Below, piece by piece: positions 40,221-50,880 of a DNA stretch of 64,000 bases. Below the pieces are notes generated by a model, which saw only the letters and a program-made list of their open reading frames with translations, was not told the DNA's origin and made no database searches. The stretch is taken from positions 1 to 64,000 of the forward strand of contig JAVTVY010018738.1 of assembly GCA_036873755.1 (NCBI GenBank), given 5' to 3'. Within the stretch, counting starts at the first letter, position 1. Each line of letters begins with the position of its first letter. A program made the position numbers and the translations under genes. The stretch comes from Hanleya hanleyi (lineage: Eukaryota; Mollusca; Polyplacophora; Lepidopleurida; Hanleyidae).

Positions 40221-40570
40221 GATTGAATACTGTAACGGGTCAGTCAGTGATAAATGCGATGAACAGTATTTTTCGCTGGTCAAAGGGATCCCGGCCCTTT
40301 CAGCATTCAACGTCTAGTCAAAATTATCCTCAGTCCAATTATGGGCTATCAGAGAAGTCCGTGAACGTTGTGAAAAATCTGTTGAAAACATCAGCAGATG
40401 ATGGCAGTGATTTTTACCTGAGTTTATTATCATACAGAACGGCCCCTAATGTGCGAGATTTACCTCTTCTAGCACAACCACCTGGCTGGGGGTCTAATAG
40501 TACCCCAGCCATCAGTCAGATATTTGGACCGGATTCGGGGCCTTCGCGCACATCGCCGGAAGTGACATCA
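40215..40570 (+). pseudogene. Gypsy integrase 3' part, continued from 23152
   Basis: The translation TGQSVINAMNSIF, FQHSTSSQNYPQS, GLSEKSVNVVKNLLKTSADD and FYLSLLSYRTAPNV is the catalytic-core end of a metazoan gypsy integrase. With one TSD copy removed, the frame joins the NNKNFIRIIHKC end at 23152 in the right order. An internal part around the second Asp is deleted. Confidence 0.75.
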
Positions 40571-41270
40571 TATATAGTAAAATAGATGTTTGCCGAATAT
40601 TTCGATTACTTTTCAAGTCTGCATAATACCTCTGTTGACCTAGCGTTGAAAATAATTATCTGGAGATTATTTCCCCTGTTTATCTGGACAGAGGATATGA
40701 AAAGTAGTTCGCTCATGTGTAAAACTGAAGGAGTTGTTCGGCCGGATTCAAACTGAACCCAACCACCTCGCTGGGGGTCTAATAACACCCCAGCCACCAG
40801 TCAGATTTTTGGACCGGATTCGGGGCCTTCGCGTACATCGCCGGAAGTGACATCATATATAGTAAAATAGATGTTTACCGAACATTTCGATTACTTTTCA
40901 AGTCTGCATAATAGCTCTGTTGACCTAGCGTTAAAAGAATTATCTGGAGATAATTTCCCCTGTTTATCTGGACAGAGCAGATGAAAAGTAGTTCGCTCAT
41001 GTGTAACACTAAAGGAGTTGTGCGGCCGGATTCAAACTGAACCGTGCGTTGGTTGGGTTCCCCTATACGTCATAGCAACGTAGTAAAGGCCAACTTCCGC
41101 TATTGGTGGCAGGGATGGTAATGGAGCCTGCGAAATGGAGCATGCGCTGTGGGGAGGTTGAACTGAACCGTGCGTACGTCATAGCAACGTAGTAAAGATC
41201 AACTTACGCTATTGGAGGCAGGGATGAATAATGGAGCCTGCGAAATGGAGCATGCGCTGTGGGGAGGATG
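40480..41270. repeat. Two pairs of tandem repeats (~280 bp and ~115 bp)
   Basis: About 280 bp from CAACCACCTGGCTGGGGGTC to GATTCAAACTGAACC occurs twice (40479-40757 and 40762-41042). It is followed by a ~115-bp unit (ACGTCATAGCAACGTAGTAA to GCTGTGGGGAGG), also twice (41065-41155 and 41176-41267). They may be LTR or flanking sequence of the gypsy element; no LTR ends were identified. Confidence 0.75.
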
Positions 41271-42617
41271 CTTGTAGCAGAAGGAGATTACCTCCCTTAG
41301 CCTACTGATAGTTCAGCCGTTACAACTTCGCAATCTCTATCAATGGTCTCCCCAGAACTGCAGGTATCTACTGGATTTGGAAGGATTGTGACCAGAAAGA
41401 CGTGTTGATGGTATTTGAATAGAACTCAAAGACAGCTGTGTATATATTAAGTGAAGCCTTATTATATTCAATTCAGGCTATCAGATGCATTGCATGTGGA
41501 CAGAAATATATCGTGATTTGAACAGTGACAGTACTTGAACAGTAAACTTGTCCGACCGTATGAAGTTTAATACATGTAAATTATCATGAATGAATAGTAT
41601 GTACTCTGAACAGATTGGTTGGACACCCGAGTTATACTAAAATACGATTGTTCTTTGATCAGTGGCTGATCAGTGTATACAGAACAGGACCGTGCCAATG
41701 TTACACACTTCAATAAGACAGTTTAACCTAAAGATGAGCTTGTTCCAGACGTGAGTGTTCTGAAGAGAATAAACTGTTTGCCATAAACATGTTACTAATT
41801 CATTCTATTTAATTTTCAGCATAATTGAATTTTAAGTTTTTATTCATCTATGAAAGATCCAATCTAATTAAAATTAAATCCTATCTGCTCCCCATTTGGG
41901 TATGTCGCTTGTAGGATCTAACAGGCTTGCAGTAACTCGCGTGTTAACCAATCCCGTGAAAGCTTCATAGTGCTTTGAAGGGAACATTGATGACAAAGAA
42001 TGTTTGGTTGGCTCAGCCGAATTAGCCGGTTCGCTGGTGGGGAGTCTTTTCATGTTGCCGCGGTCCCGACATTGTGTCACCATAATACCGGGTAGATATA
42101 TGGACTGATCTTTGGTGTAAACATTGCGGTAAATGGACACAGTGAACCTATCTCCCCTCCCCGACTGCAAATGGATGAGTCCAGATGCGACCATGATGTC
42201 ATAATGCTATTAAATATCCATGCTATGGGCGCTCAGAACACCAAATTCAATTGAAATACGTAAGATCCTACATAGCGACATGTACGATTGGGGAGCATTG
42301 ATAGGATATTAATTTATTAAGATTGTGAAAGATCATCCCATTGTGCTATACATGTACTTTTGTGTAAAGTGGAGAAGATGTAACAATAAGTGCATTGCCA
42401 TATGCGAGTTGTCTCCCTTCAATGAGCACTCTTGAATAAGTGAGTCTGTAGCAGGTGGTCTTTGAAATGAAACGCTGTTTTAGAAAACTAGTGTGTTGAC
42501 TCTGTAGTTTCAAAGAGGCTTGAAACCTAGGCACTTCATTGGTAATAGCATTACAATGGATGCGTGTGGTTTATTATTCGTCAATTACACTGGACATGTG
42601 ATATAAGCGCCACTCCC
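41271..42617. other. No recognisable gene
   Basis: Mostly AT-rich. A short region on the minus strand (41874-42194) has an open frame of 106 residues without any motif that I know. Confidence 0.4.
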
Positions 42618-42790
42618 ACTGAGTGAGTGAGTGAGTGAGTAGAATTTAACGCCATTTTCAACATTTTTTCAGTCATATCACGACGTTGCCTACATGTGTC
42701 AGAACACGAGAGTGTCCACACTTCCTATTAGCCTGGACACTGATCAACCCAGCCAGTACAGCACCACGGACCGCCTGTTAGTAATTTATA
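42618..42790 (-). mobile_element. SINE 3' fragment, same family as 3833-4010
   Basis: On the minus strand GTGCTGTACTGGCTGGGTTG and ATCAGTGTCCA match the 3950-3960 region. The fragment ends in ACTCACTCACTCACT and GGCGTTAAATTCTACTCAC, a tail often seen in molluscan SINEs. The 5S head is missing. Confidence 0.55.
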
Positions 42791-44817
42791 TGGCATTAAT
42801 GACCTTTGTCAATTCGAACACGAAAATATTATGACGTACAAAGTCATTTCAAACGTGATATATCATGAATTTCACTGAGCTTTTTTAATAGTTCTGTCTG
42901 TTACAAACGCTGCAAAAAAAATATTTTTATGCAGAGATAATTTTAACTGTCGACATCTTAGCTTGCTAAGGGCATTTCACGTTTCACTTAACACTACCCT
43001 TAGATTCTCGCTGTGATTCGGCATGTGTTTCACACGGCGCCATCTATCTAGAGGGAGATAATCCAGTTCGAAAGTTGTTCCCAAAGCATGAGGTCAAATG
43101 TCGGCCCCATTTAAACGAGCCAATGAAATTATCTATATTCAAATATTTCTCAGACATGCAGACATGTCAGTTTCACGAGGCGCAAGACTGGGGGAGTCAA
43201 CGCGAGACCAAAACGAAGTTGTGTGAATTACATGTAGCTATTTTATTTCTCACTCTAGTGGAGCATGCTTCTTTGCTTATCTTAAGAAAAATCATATAAC
43301 AAACGGCCTAACATATTTGAAAACGAAATAAAATCGGCGGCAGACCACAGGAAAATGATATGCTTTTTATTTTTTGTTGGGGGCACTTCGAGGCCCACCA
43401 TGGGATCATTTCAATCGATCGCTTTCTGGAGGTGTGTCTTCGTTGTATGAATGTGATTGCACCGATGTCGGATGTAACGGGACCAGTCGGATGTGACCAT
43501 TTGGGAAACGCCCCATTACACTCAGATAGCACCCGTTACCGCATGGCTACGAGCAGAAGTTTGATCGTGCCATGCGTTCGGATGATGAACTGTCGATTTT
43601 TGACAAGCTCAAAAGTAGACGACTAATTTACAATGAACAGACTTTAGTAACTTTGAAAAGGAGCGGTTTTATAACATACTATCATTTGATTTGTTCGAGC
43701 ATTGTGAGGTCATCGTCCTGAGCGCAATAACTTCCCCCTTTCGTATTCACTCTCCATAAGGCACGAGACCTGGGTCCTTAGAATGGGTAAGGGTAGCATT
43801 CAACATGTATGTTTGGATCTATACTATAGTGTCTACAGTTGTTATAATATGGATTAAAGCCCTGACCGATATCCATGGAAAAGTTGTGTTTTTATTTGTT
43901 TATACTGTGCAGGCATATTTGATTAATATGATCTGAAGTATTTCAAAGATATGCAATGAAACTTACAGATTATAATCATTTTGGGCATTAAATTGTGTAT
44001 TTTGTGGACAGTGGTTGATTTCAAGATTGCTTCTTAATGTTGATTGAGCGTTCACGAGTCAAAGTTGAACGAAGGGATGGTATCAACTTTATATCTACGT
44101 TGATTCAACGTGCTCGAGGAAATAATCGCAAAAAATCCGACGATAATGCTCAAACCCGTGTGTTGGATTTGAAATACCGGGGGGTAGGTCGATTACCGTC
44201 TAGGCATGTTCCCCCCCCGCGCCCACCCTGTTCTGGCATATTTTAGACAGTATATTTCCGACTTTTGAGAACTATGTTTTCTTCACTGATGTAAAAGCAT
44301 GAATTAATATTTTGAGGAGGAACATATAATTTCGTAGGAGTTTTGAAACCTATATTTAGTAAAATGGCACTTTTGGTAAAATTTTGAAAGAAGATTTTTA
44401 CTTTAAAGAACTTGTAGAGTGGTGTAGGCTATATCTAAAGGCTAAGGAGATCTAGGAGAACATATTTGAAATTCTTGGCGTGAAATGGCGCGTATATGTG
44501 CATTTGGCGGCATTTACAACTATTTTTTAGATTGATGTAAAAACATGAAAAGATTTTTTGACTCTTAGGCGTGTTTTTTGACAGTATATTTTCGATTTGT
44601 AAAACTTGATGTCAAAACTTGTTAGATGCGGAGCTCAACCCCCAACTATACATACATTTTGAACGGCACGGGCCTGCCCCTGCCAGAAATGTTTCAAAAT
44701 CTAGATGTAAACCCGTGGGTTCAGGCTTAATTTGTTTTATTTATTAGACATGTAGAGACGTCCCTTGTCTAAGATTTTCAGATGCAAACCGACGCGTTCT
44801 GATGCATTCCCAGAGTA
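42791..44817. other. No recognisable gene
   Basis: No conserved motif was found on either strand. The frames at 43075-43299 and 43360-43626 are short and unrelated to known families as far as I can tell. Confidence 0.4.
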
Positions 44818-44867
44818 TATTTCGATATTTATTATCAAACGAAAGTTTGATAATAAATATCGAAATA
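44818..44867. repeat. Perfect 23-bp hairpin with GAAA loop
   Basis: TATTTCGATATTTATTATC plus AAAC is followed by GAAA and its exact reverse complement. No mismatch is present over 23 pairs. The surroundings are unremarkable. Confidence 0.9.
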
Positions 44868-45828
44868 CTTTTGCTCGGGCGGAACTGTGTCGGTCCAGCG
44901 GGGAGGGGTGCGTGTGCTCCAAAAGTGTGAGTCTATAATAATTTGTTGGGTATTTTTTCGATTTGTCTAGTGCTATGGCTATGGTTGACTGTTAGTCCCG
45001 AGGCAAAAATATCTAGGTTTATTGTTTTGGTGGGGAATTTAAGCCATACGACGTCGGACATTACAGGTTATTTTTTCTGGGTATTCTTGTATTTACCATG
45101 TTTACCGCATGATGAGGCGTTTATTCTATCATACATCCTCGATGTTCATCCGTTGACATCAGAGGAGTTAGGCCTACTTGTTGACCTGATCTGTCATCAC
45201 AGCTCCCGAGCTAGCGTATCTAATTTCGATTAAGCCGGTGCTGTGGATAATTCAGTCTCCACATGAATAGCTGCAATACAAGCGCGGCTGAGATACTAAG
45301 CTACATCCGAGAATCCGCCGTATTCTCGGTCTGAATTTGAGGTGACAAGGGAAGCTTTCCTGTAGAGTCAATGACTGCTTTTTATTCGCCAGACGTTGTC
45401 AATTTTTCTCACGTCTTGCATATCGCTTCAAACAGAGAGGTTTGAGAGGCCACTGGGCCTTAAACTTTTTTAAATGCTGCTAAGCCCATTGATATTCCTT
45501 CATGGATTAGTGCAGGTGTCAAAGGCTCTTTGAATTGTGACACTACGAAATAAACAGACCAAAGACCAAAGATCTCTAAAACGGTATCTCGGGTTTTCAA
45601 GATCAGTGTGGTCGCTGTGGGGAGATTGAACCCACAAAAGCACTTGTCAAAATAAAATGCCTTGTCGCGATGCCAAACATCGACATTATATGGATATTTG
45701 AGAAATACGGTGAAGTTTATGACGAGTAGTATACCTACTAGTACTAGATTTGAAAACTGGGATTGTAGATGTCTGGCATCAAAACCACTATTTCCCCAAC
45801 TATTATGCTTGGAGATTTTTGGCTTTCT
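44868..45828. other. No recognisable gene
   Basis: Short frames only. The long minus-strand frame at 45460-46029 is antisense to the zinc-knuckle fragment listed next and has no motif. Confidence 0.4.
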
Positions 45829-46115
45829 GTTTGGTATAAAGGCCAGGTTAAGACCTGTTACACATTCGGAGAAGAAAATCACAAGTATTGGGATTGTCCA
45901 TTTAAGGATGAATGACTGAGGTGTGGTCAGGCAGGACACATAACACGGGAATGTAAGATACCTAGCCAGACACCTATAAATCCTGCAGAACGGAAAGTCC
46001 GACTCACAGAAATAACCAGACTTCACCACAATATGAAAATTCTTGAAGACTGTATTTCAAATAGTTCTTTGTGTATTTTTAAGGATGGATACACAATTGT
46101 CCTCAGGTCATGGAA
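45829..46115 (+). pseudogene. Retroelement gag/ORF1-like tandem CCHC knuckle fragment
   Basis: The frame VWYKGQVKTCYTFGEENHKY then WDCPFKDE, a stop, and LRCGQAGHITRECKIP shows two adjacent zinc knuckles. In the first the second Cys is Phe. In the second the first Cys codon has become the stop TGA. Tandem CCHC knuckles are typical of ORF1 of I-type LINEs and of some gag proteins. Element B inserted shortly downstream (46116), and LINE ORF2 sequence resumes after it at 54755, so this may be ORF1 of that LINE. Confidence 0.55.
46110..46115. repeat. Left target-site duplication of element B (ATGGAA)
   Basis: Identical to 54749-54754 on the other side. Confidence 0.93.
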
Positions 46116-46345
46116 AGTAGTATATAACATTGATATCTTACAACATTTCACCCGGATGTAACTATGACGTCACAACTTCCGATGGTGGCGCCATCTGTAC
46201 ACTTTGGACGCAAGGGAGACAACTCGATCTGCCAGAGTTTGGCCGTCATCTTCCGCGGAGAAAAAGTAGTCCCTAGACTGGAAATACGCTGCATGGTCCG
46301 ATGGGGCCGAGTGAGGCTCTTTTCAGTCATGTCATGGGTATTTTC

Positions 46346-46478
46346 ACAGAATAAATAAATAAATAAATAAATAAATAAATTAATTAATTAATTTTAATAA
46401 ATAAATAAATTAATTAATTAATTAATTTTAATAAATAAATAAATAAATTAATTAATTGATTTTAATTAATTAATAAAC
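46346..46478. repeat. AAAT/TTAA microsatellite
   Basis: Runs of AAATAAAT and TTAATTAA lie next to the tRNA-like sequence; the mirror is at 54275-54400. Confidence 0.9.
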
Positions 46479-46494
46479 ACTTTACAACGAAAGG

Positions 46495-46564
46495 GTGCTA
46501 GTGGGACTCGAACCCGGGTCTCCTCGATCTAGAGGCAGACACGTTATCCATTACGCCACAAGCC
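46495..46564 (-). tRNA. tRNA-Arg-like sequence (pseudogene or SINE head), left arm
   Basis: On the minus strand it begins GGCTTGTGGCGTAATGGATA and ends GGGTTCGAGTCCCAC. The A box TGGCGTAATGG and the B box GGTTCGAGTCC are intact, so an RNA polymerase III promoter may work. The anticodon stem (around CTGCCTCTAGATCGAGGAG) and the acceptor stem pair badly, so it is not a normal tRNA. The AT-rich tail next to it suggests a tRNA-derived SINE. Confidence 0.5.
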
Positions 46565-46616
46565 AAAATTGAAAATGGTCTATATATGTCTACGGCCCAT
46601 ACTGGCACACTGATCT

Positions 46617-47267
46617 GGAGTAATTCTCCACATATGCAGTCAGTCCGGGATATTTTCCCAGCAACTTGACAAGGAACACGGAATGGGACACCGTACATTT
46701 GTTCTACGTTACACATTCCCGCTACATCATGAAATATCCGTACACCATCTCTATCTCTCTTACCCGTACGTCTCAATTTATCTCAAACTGTTCACAATAC
46801 ATTCTAGAATAATATGATGCACGAATATTATGGAAACTTTTAGCGGCCAATTTTAGTATCTATAGGTAGGCATTTATATATTGGCAGAATTTCCTCGTGT
46901 AACTCAAACATCCTCCACATGGATCAGCTGTTTTTATGTCAACAAAACACCTCTATTTTTAGTTTCATTCGCGCGATTGCATGGACGTCCACTGCCGGTT
47001 TTGGACCATTTATAAATGCAAATTTCACGTATTTTCTCAAGCAGCTCATGAAATATAAAGCTCGAGTAATTCTCCACATATGCAGTCAGTCCGGGATATT
47101 TTCCCAGCAACTTGACAAGGAACACGGAATGGGACACCGTACATTTGTTCTACGTTACACATTCCCGCTACATCATGAAATATCCGTACACCATCTCTAT
47201 CTCTCTTACCCGTACGTCTCAATTTATCTCAAACTGTTCACAATACATTCTAGAATAATATGATGCA
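46617..47267. repeat. Direct ~200-bp repeat within the left arm of element B
   Basis: GGAGTAATTCTCCACATATG...CATTCTAGAATAATATGATG occurs at about 46617-46818 and again at 47062-47267. The right arm carries the same pair (53428-53640 and 53870-54125), with an extra 53-bp duplication near 53940-54040. Confidence 0.85.
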
Positions 47268-48924
47268 CGAATTTAAGAGTTTTGTGTAAGAAAATGGCGT
47301 CTAGGGTGACAATTGGCACCATTCCCCCGGATAATCGCACCTTTCAAACCATAGCGCCATCTGAACATTATGACGCAAGGGAGACAACTCGGACTAGGCC
47401 AAGCCTCTCGTAGGTCCTTATTCGCACATGGTCATTTTGGGGGGTGTGTGTGTGGAGGGGTGTTTGGGTAGAGAGGGACCGCTATGGGTCCGAATGGGTC
47501 GTGGGAGGTGTCATGTTGTAGCTCTCGAGGAAAAAAAAAAATAAATGAATAAAAAAAAATAAAAAAAAAATAAAAAAAATAAATAAAAAAAATAAAAAAT
47601 CGGCGAGTAGTAGACAAAGGGAAAATTATAAGTCATGTTGACGGTTGAACGTCGACTGTGCGTGTTTTTGGAAATACGCTCGCTTTTATAGACAGTAACG
47701 CCCGTCAACGCTTAGCTTAACGCTTCAACGCCCTGGTGAATTAGCTCAGAAGCTCTGATTTCCATGGAATTGACACCAATTCATCGAAATGCAGCGACGC
47801 CCGTCAACGCCCGTCGTTACGCCTTAACGCCCGTCTCAACGCCTTAACGCCCGTCTCAACGCCTTAACACACTTTCTTAACGCTTTAACGTCGTTTAATG
47901 ATGCGTTCAAACAAATGTTGCTTTTGTGCTATTGCTCTGACATACGCCGCCATTTTGGAGCCGCCATGTTGGATCCGCCATTTTGGAACCGCCATCTTGG
48001 ATATGTCCCATAATGCACCGGGTCAAAATACTCGCTTCTGATTGGATGAGAGCTCTGTGACGGATTTGAAATACTCGCTTCTGATTGGTGTACGTCGCTA
48101 AAGGTGACCGGAACTGACCTTTGACGCCGGCGCGCAAGTGTGTGTTTGGGTTAGAGATGGGCTATTCACGGTTCGAATGGGTCGTGTGAGGTATCCATGT
48201 GAAGCCTAGGTGAGGGAGCCTCTGATGGCGTGGATGTGGGGTTGAAATATCGTCATTCTGCGCATGCGCAGCCTGGATCGCGAGACAAAAGGTCACATCC
48301 AGGTCAAACGGTCCAATGTCCAATGAGACAATGTTGCGGCATCGATATAGTCAGAGCTTGAGCACAAAAAGGGGATTCTAGATTAACCTGGGAAAGATGG
48401 GCAGTTCCATTTGGACCAATCAGCGGTCGAGAAAAAGAGCCAATCAGCGCTCGAGAAAAAAAACCAATCAGCGGTCGAACAATCAGCCAATCGAATTGGG
48501 GTACTCACGGTGTGCTTTCGCTGACGTCCGCGCCTACATCTGGGTTCTTGTACACCCGGGTAATGTTTTCTGGACATGGATGGGTTACCTTTGGCTCCAT
48601 TCCCACTGATTGGCTAATACGGTGTTCAAAGTCAGTTTCATGCATTATGCTCATAGAACTTATAGCAACGTCCGCCAACGCCAAGCTTAACGCTTCAACG
48701 CCCTGGTGAAATAGCTCAGAAGTTCTGATTTTCTAGATATTCCATGGAATTGTCACTAATTCTTCGAAATGCAGTGACGTCCGTCGACGCCCGTCGTTAC
48801 GCCTTAACGCTCTAACATAACGCCTTGACGCCATGATATAGACCGGAGAGAGAACAACAACAACAACAACAACAACAACGATGACACATGAGAGAACAAC
48901 AACAACAAGAAGTTTTTTCATATA
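47268..48924. other. Left-arm non-coding blocks of element B
   Basis: In order: an A-rich run (47528-47600), a truncated promoter copy of the zinc-finger gene on the minus strand (about 47615-48125) with ACGCCCGTC repeats and YY1-like CGCCATTTTGG motifs, one subterminal unit with TGCGCATGCGCA (48258), a CCAAT-repeat segment shared with element A (48395-48655), and AACAACAAC runs. There is no complete gene. Confidence 0.7.
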
Positions 48925-48983
48925 GTTTATTTTCCCCAATGTTACAGCATACCCACGCTGGGGGAGCCGCGTTGGGTATGTTT
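48925..48983 (-). terminator. 3' hairpin module of the left zinc-finger gene of element B
   Basis: In gene sense, CATACCCAACGC pairs with GCGTGGGTATG around GGCTCCCCCA, followed by AACATTGGGGAAAATAAA. Confidence 0.7.
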
Positions 48984-49130
48984 ACAACTCAAAAAGACTC
49001 TTGCCCAATCAGAGGCCACCATTTGCATCTGTCATATTCGTTCCTGTCCGTTAGATGTATTCTTGTCCAATCAGAAGTCGCCATTTCAGCAAGTTCCATC
49101 TTCGACCATGTTCGCTCTGAACCGTTTATT

Positions 49131-49703
49131 CTAATCATCGTCGGACAGGCCTGGATATTTTTCGGGCAGCATGTCCTGAAACAGTTGTTTGCGCATTCTG
49201 ATCGCATTTTCCAGGGCCTCGGTGGGTGGTAGCCCCATAGCCTCTTCCAAGTGACGCTTGGTCTTCATGATGGACCTGTGCGTGGGGTCGCCTTTCATTT
49301 CAAGCGGTAGTAAGGTATACTGTTCATAGATCGCCATGGCTGTTTTCCTGATGCGGGGGCGCATTTGGGTGTACGCCTGTTGTAAATTATCCTCTCCGGC
49401 GTCCTCAATCGCTGCAGCGTAAGTATTGATAGCTGATGTCACAATACGATCCCAGAAGGTAGGTTCTGCCTCACTTTCCACGGACGTATGCTGACTATCT
49501 GAGGTCAAGCTCCTCGCATCACTAGATAGACTCTCGGCAATTTCTGTTTCGGTATCAGTCGGTACACTCTCAGCAGTCTCTGTATCAGCATCCGCCTCAA
49601 CGGACTCCTCAGAGTCTTCAATCCCATGAATAGTTTTCTGGTGTCGCATCATATCGTAATGTCTGGTGAACGTGCGTTCGCACTCAGAGCAAGTATAAGT
49701 CAT
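49131..49703 (-). CDS. Single C2H2 zinc-finger protein of element B, left copy
   Basis: 190 residues from the ATG 48 bases after a TATA box (49751-49757). One C2H2 finger lies at the start (C5, C8, H21, H26; TCSECERTFTRHYDMMRHQ). A Ser/Glu/Asp-rich segment (27-80) with repeats of 'DTETAES' follows. The C-terminal ~110 residues look helical (IRKTAMAIYEQYTLLPLEMK, TKRHLEEAMGLPPTEALEN, MRKQLFQDMLPEKYPG). I do not recognise the C-terminal domain. It is nearly identical to the right copy. It is unlike the PolB-type zinc-finger protein of A and E, but it sits in the same place and has the same promoter and 3' module, so it probably does the same kind of job. Confidence 0.82.
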   Translation of the reverse strand: MTYTCSECERTFTRHYDMMRHQKTIHGIEDSEESVEADADTETAESVPTDTETEIAESLSSDARSLTSDSQHTSVESEAEPTFWDRIVTSAINTYAAAIEDAGEDNLQQAYTQMRPRIRKTAMAIYEQYTLLPLEMKGDPTHRSIMKTKRHLEEAMGLPPTEALENAIRMRKQLFQDMLPEKYPGLSDDD

Positions 49704-49750
49704 GTTGACGGTTGAACGTCGACTGTGCGTGTTTCTGGAAATACGCTCGC

Positions 49751-49757
49751 TTTTATA
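49751..49757 (-). promoter_or_regulatory. TATA box of the left zinc-finger gene of element B
   Basis: TATAAAA on the minus strand, followed by GCGAGCGTATTTCC, with the ATG at 49703. Confidence 0.75.
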
Positions 49758-50341
49758 GACAGTACCGCCCGTCAACGCTTAGCTTAACGCTTCAACGCCC
49801 TGGTGAATTAGCTCAGAAGCTCTGATTTCCATGGAATTGACACCAATTCATCGAAATGCAGCGACGCCCGTCAACGCCCGTCGTGACGCCTTAACGCCCG
49901 TCTCAACGCCTTAACGCCCGTCTCAACGCCTTAACGCCCGTCTCGACGCCTTAACACACTTTCTTAACGCTTTAACGTCGTTTAATGATGCGATCAAACA
50001 AATGTTGCTTTTGTGCTATTGCTCTGACATACGCCGCCATTTTGGAGCCGCCATGTTGGATCCGCCATTTTGGAACCTGGGCTATTCTACATATGTCCCA
50101 TAATGCACCGGGTCAAAATGCTTCTGATTGACGAGAGCTCCCCCAGACGGGATTTGAAATACTCGCTTCTGATTGGTGTACGTCGCCAGTGCCAGACCGG
50201 AACTGACCTGGAGCGCAAAGGTTTCTCACCCGCATGTAAAAATTTTTTTTGAATCCCTCTGAGTGCACCGGCTGCTTGATTATTTCAGACGGATACTGCT
50301 TCGAGTGTGACCGGATCGCGACCCCGGCGCGGTAAAGGTTT

Positions 50342-50353
50342 CCACCGCGGTGG
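50342..50353. repeat. Central dyad of element B (CCACCGCGGTGG)
   Basis: A perfect 12-bp palindrome at the point of symmetry of the whole element, with AAAGG / CCTTT and CCCCGGCGCG / CGCGCCGGGG pairs outside it. Confidence 0.85.
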
Positions 50354-50826
50354 AATCCTTTGCGCGCCGGGGTCAAAGGTCAGTTCCGGTCACCTTTAGC
50401 GACGTACACAAATCAGAAGCGAGTATTTCAAATCCGTCACAGAGCTCTCGTCCAATCAGAAGCGAGTATTTTGACCCGGTGCATTATGGGACATATCCAA
50501 GATGGCGGTTCCAAAATGGCGGATCCAATATGGCGGCTCCAAAATGGTGGCGTATGTCAGAGCAATAGCACAAAAGCAACATTTGTTTGAACGCATCATT
50601 AAACGCCGTTAAGGCGTTAAGAAAGTGTGTTAAGGCGTTGAGACGGGCGTTAAGGCGTTGAGACGGGAGTTAAGGCGTTGAGACGGACGTTAAGGCGTCA
50701 CGACGGGCGTTGACGGGCGTCGCTGCATTTCGATGAATTGGTGTCAATTCCATGAAAATCAGAGCTTCTGAGCTAATTCACCAGGGCGTTGAAGCGTTAA
50801 GCTAAGCGTTGACGGGCGTTACTGTC

Positions 50827-50833
50827 TATAAAA
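50827..50833 (+). promoter_or_regulatory. TATA box of the right zinc-finger gene of element B
   Basis: TATAAAA, 48 bases before the ATG at 50881. Confidence 0.75.
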
Positions 50834-50880
50834 GCGAGGGTATTTCCAAAAACACGCACAGTCGACGTTCAACCGTCAAC

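Larger units (their letters stand above)
49758..50880. promoter_or_regulatory. Divergent promoter region and centre of element B
   Basis: On both sides the order from gene to centre is GACGGGCGTTAAGGCGTT-type repeats, then four AAAATGGCGGC-like motifs (YY1 consensus; about 50035-50075 and 50500-50550), then CCAATCAGAAGCGAGTATTT units (CCAAT boxes). The left side has an extra ~110 bp (50225-50330). The centre is GGCGCGGTAAAGG / CCTTTGCGCGCC around CCACCGCGGTGG. No gene is found. Confidence 0.7.

Noticed and set aside
40130..40240. Start of a gene at 40130 reading into the gypsy integrase
   Set aside because: The first ~28 codons are TIR sequence of element A; only the part after 40214 is integrase.
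45460..46029. 189-residue minus-strand frame with hydrophobic stretches
   Set aside because: It has no known motif, and the opposite strand carries a recognisable tandem zinc-knuckle remnant.
46495..46564. Functional tRNA gene
   Set aside because: The anticodon and acceptor stems do not pair properly; only the pol III boxes are well kept.
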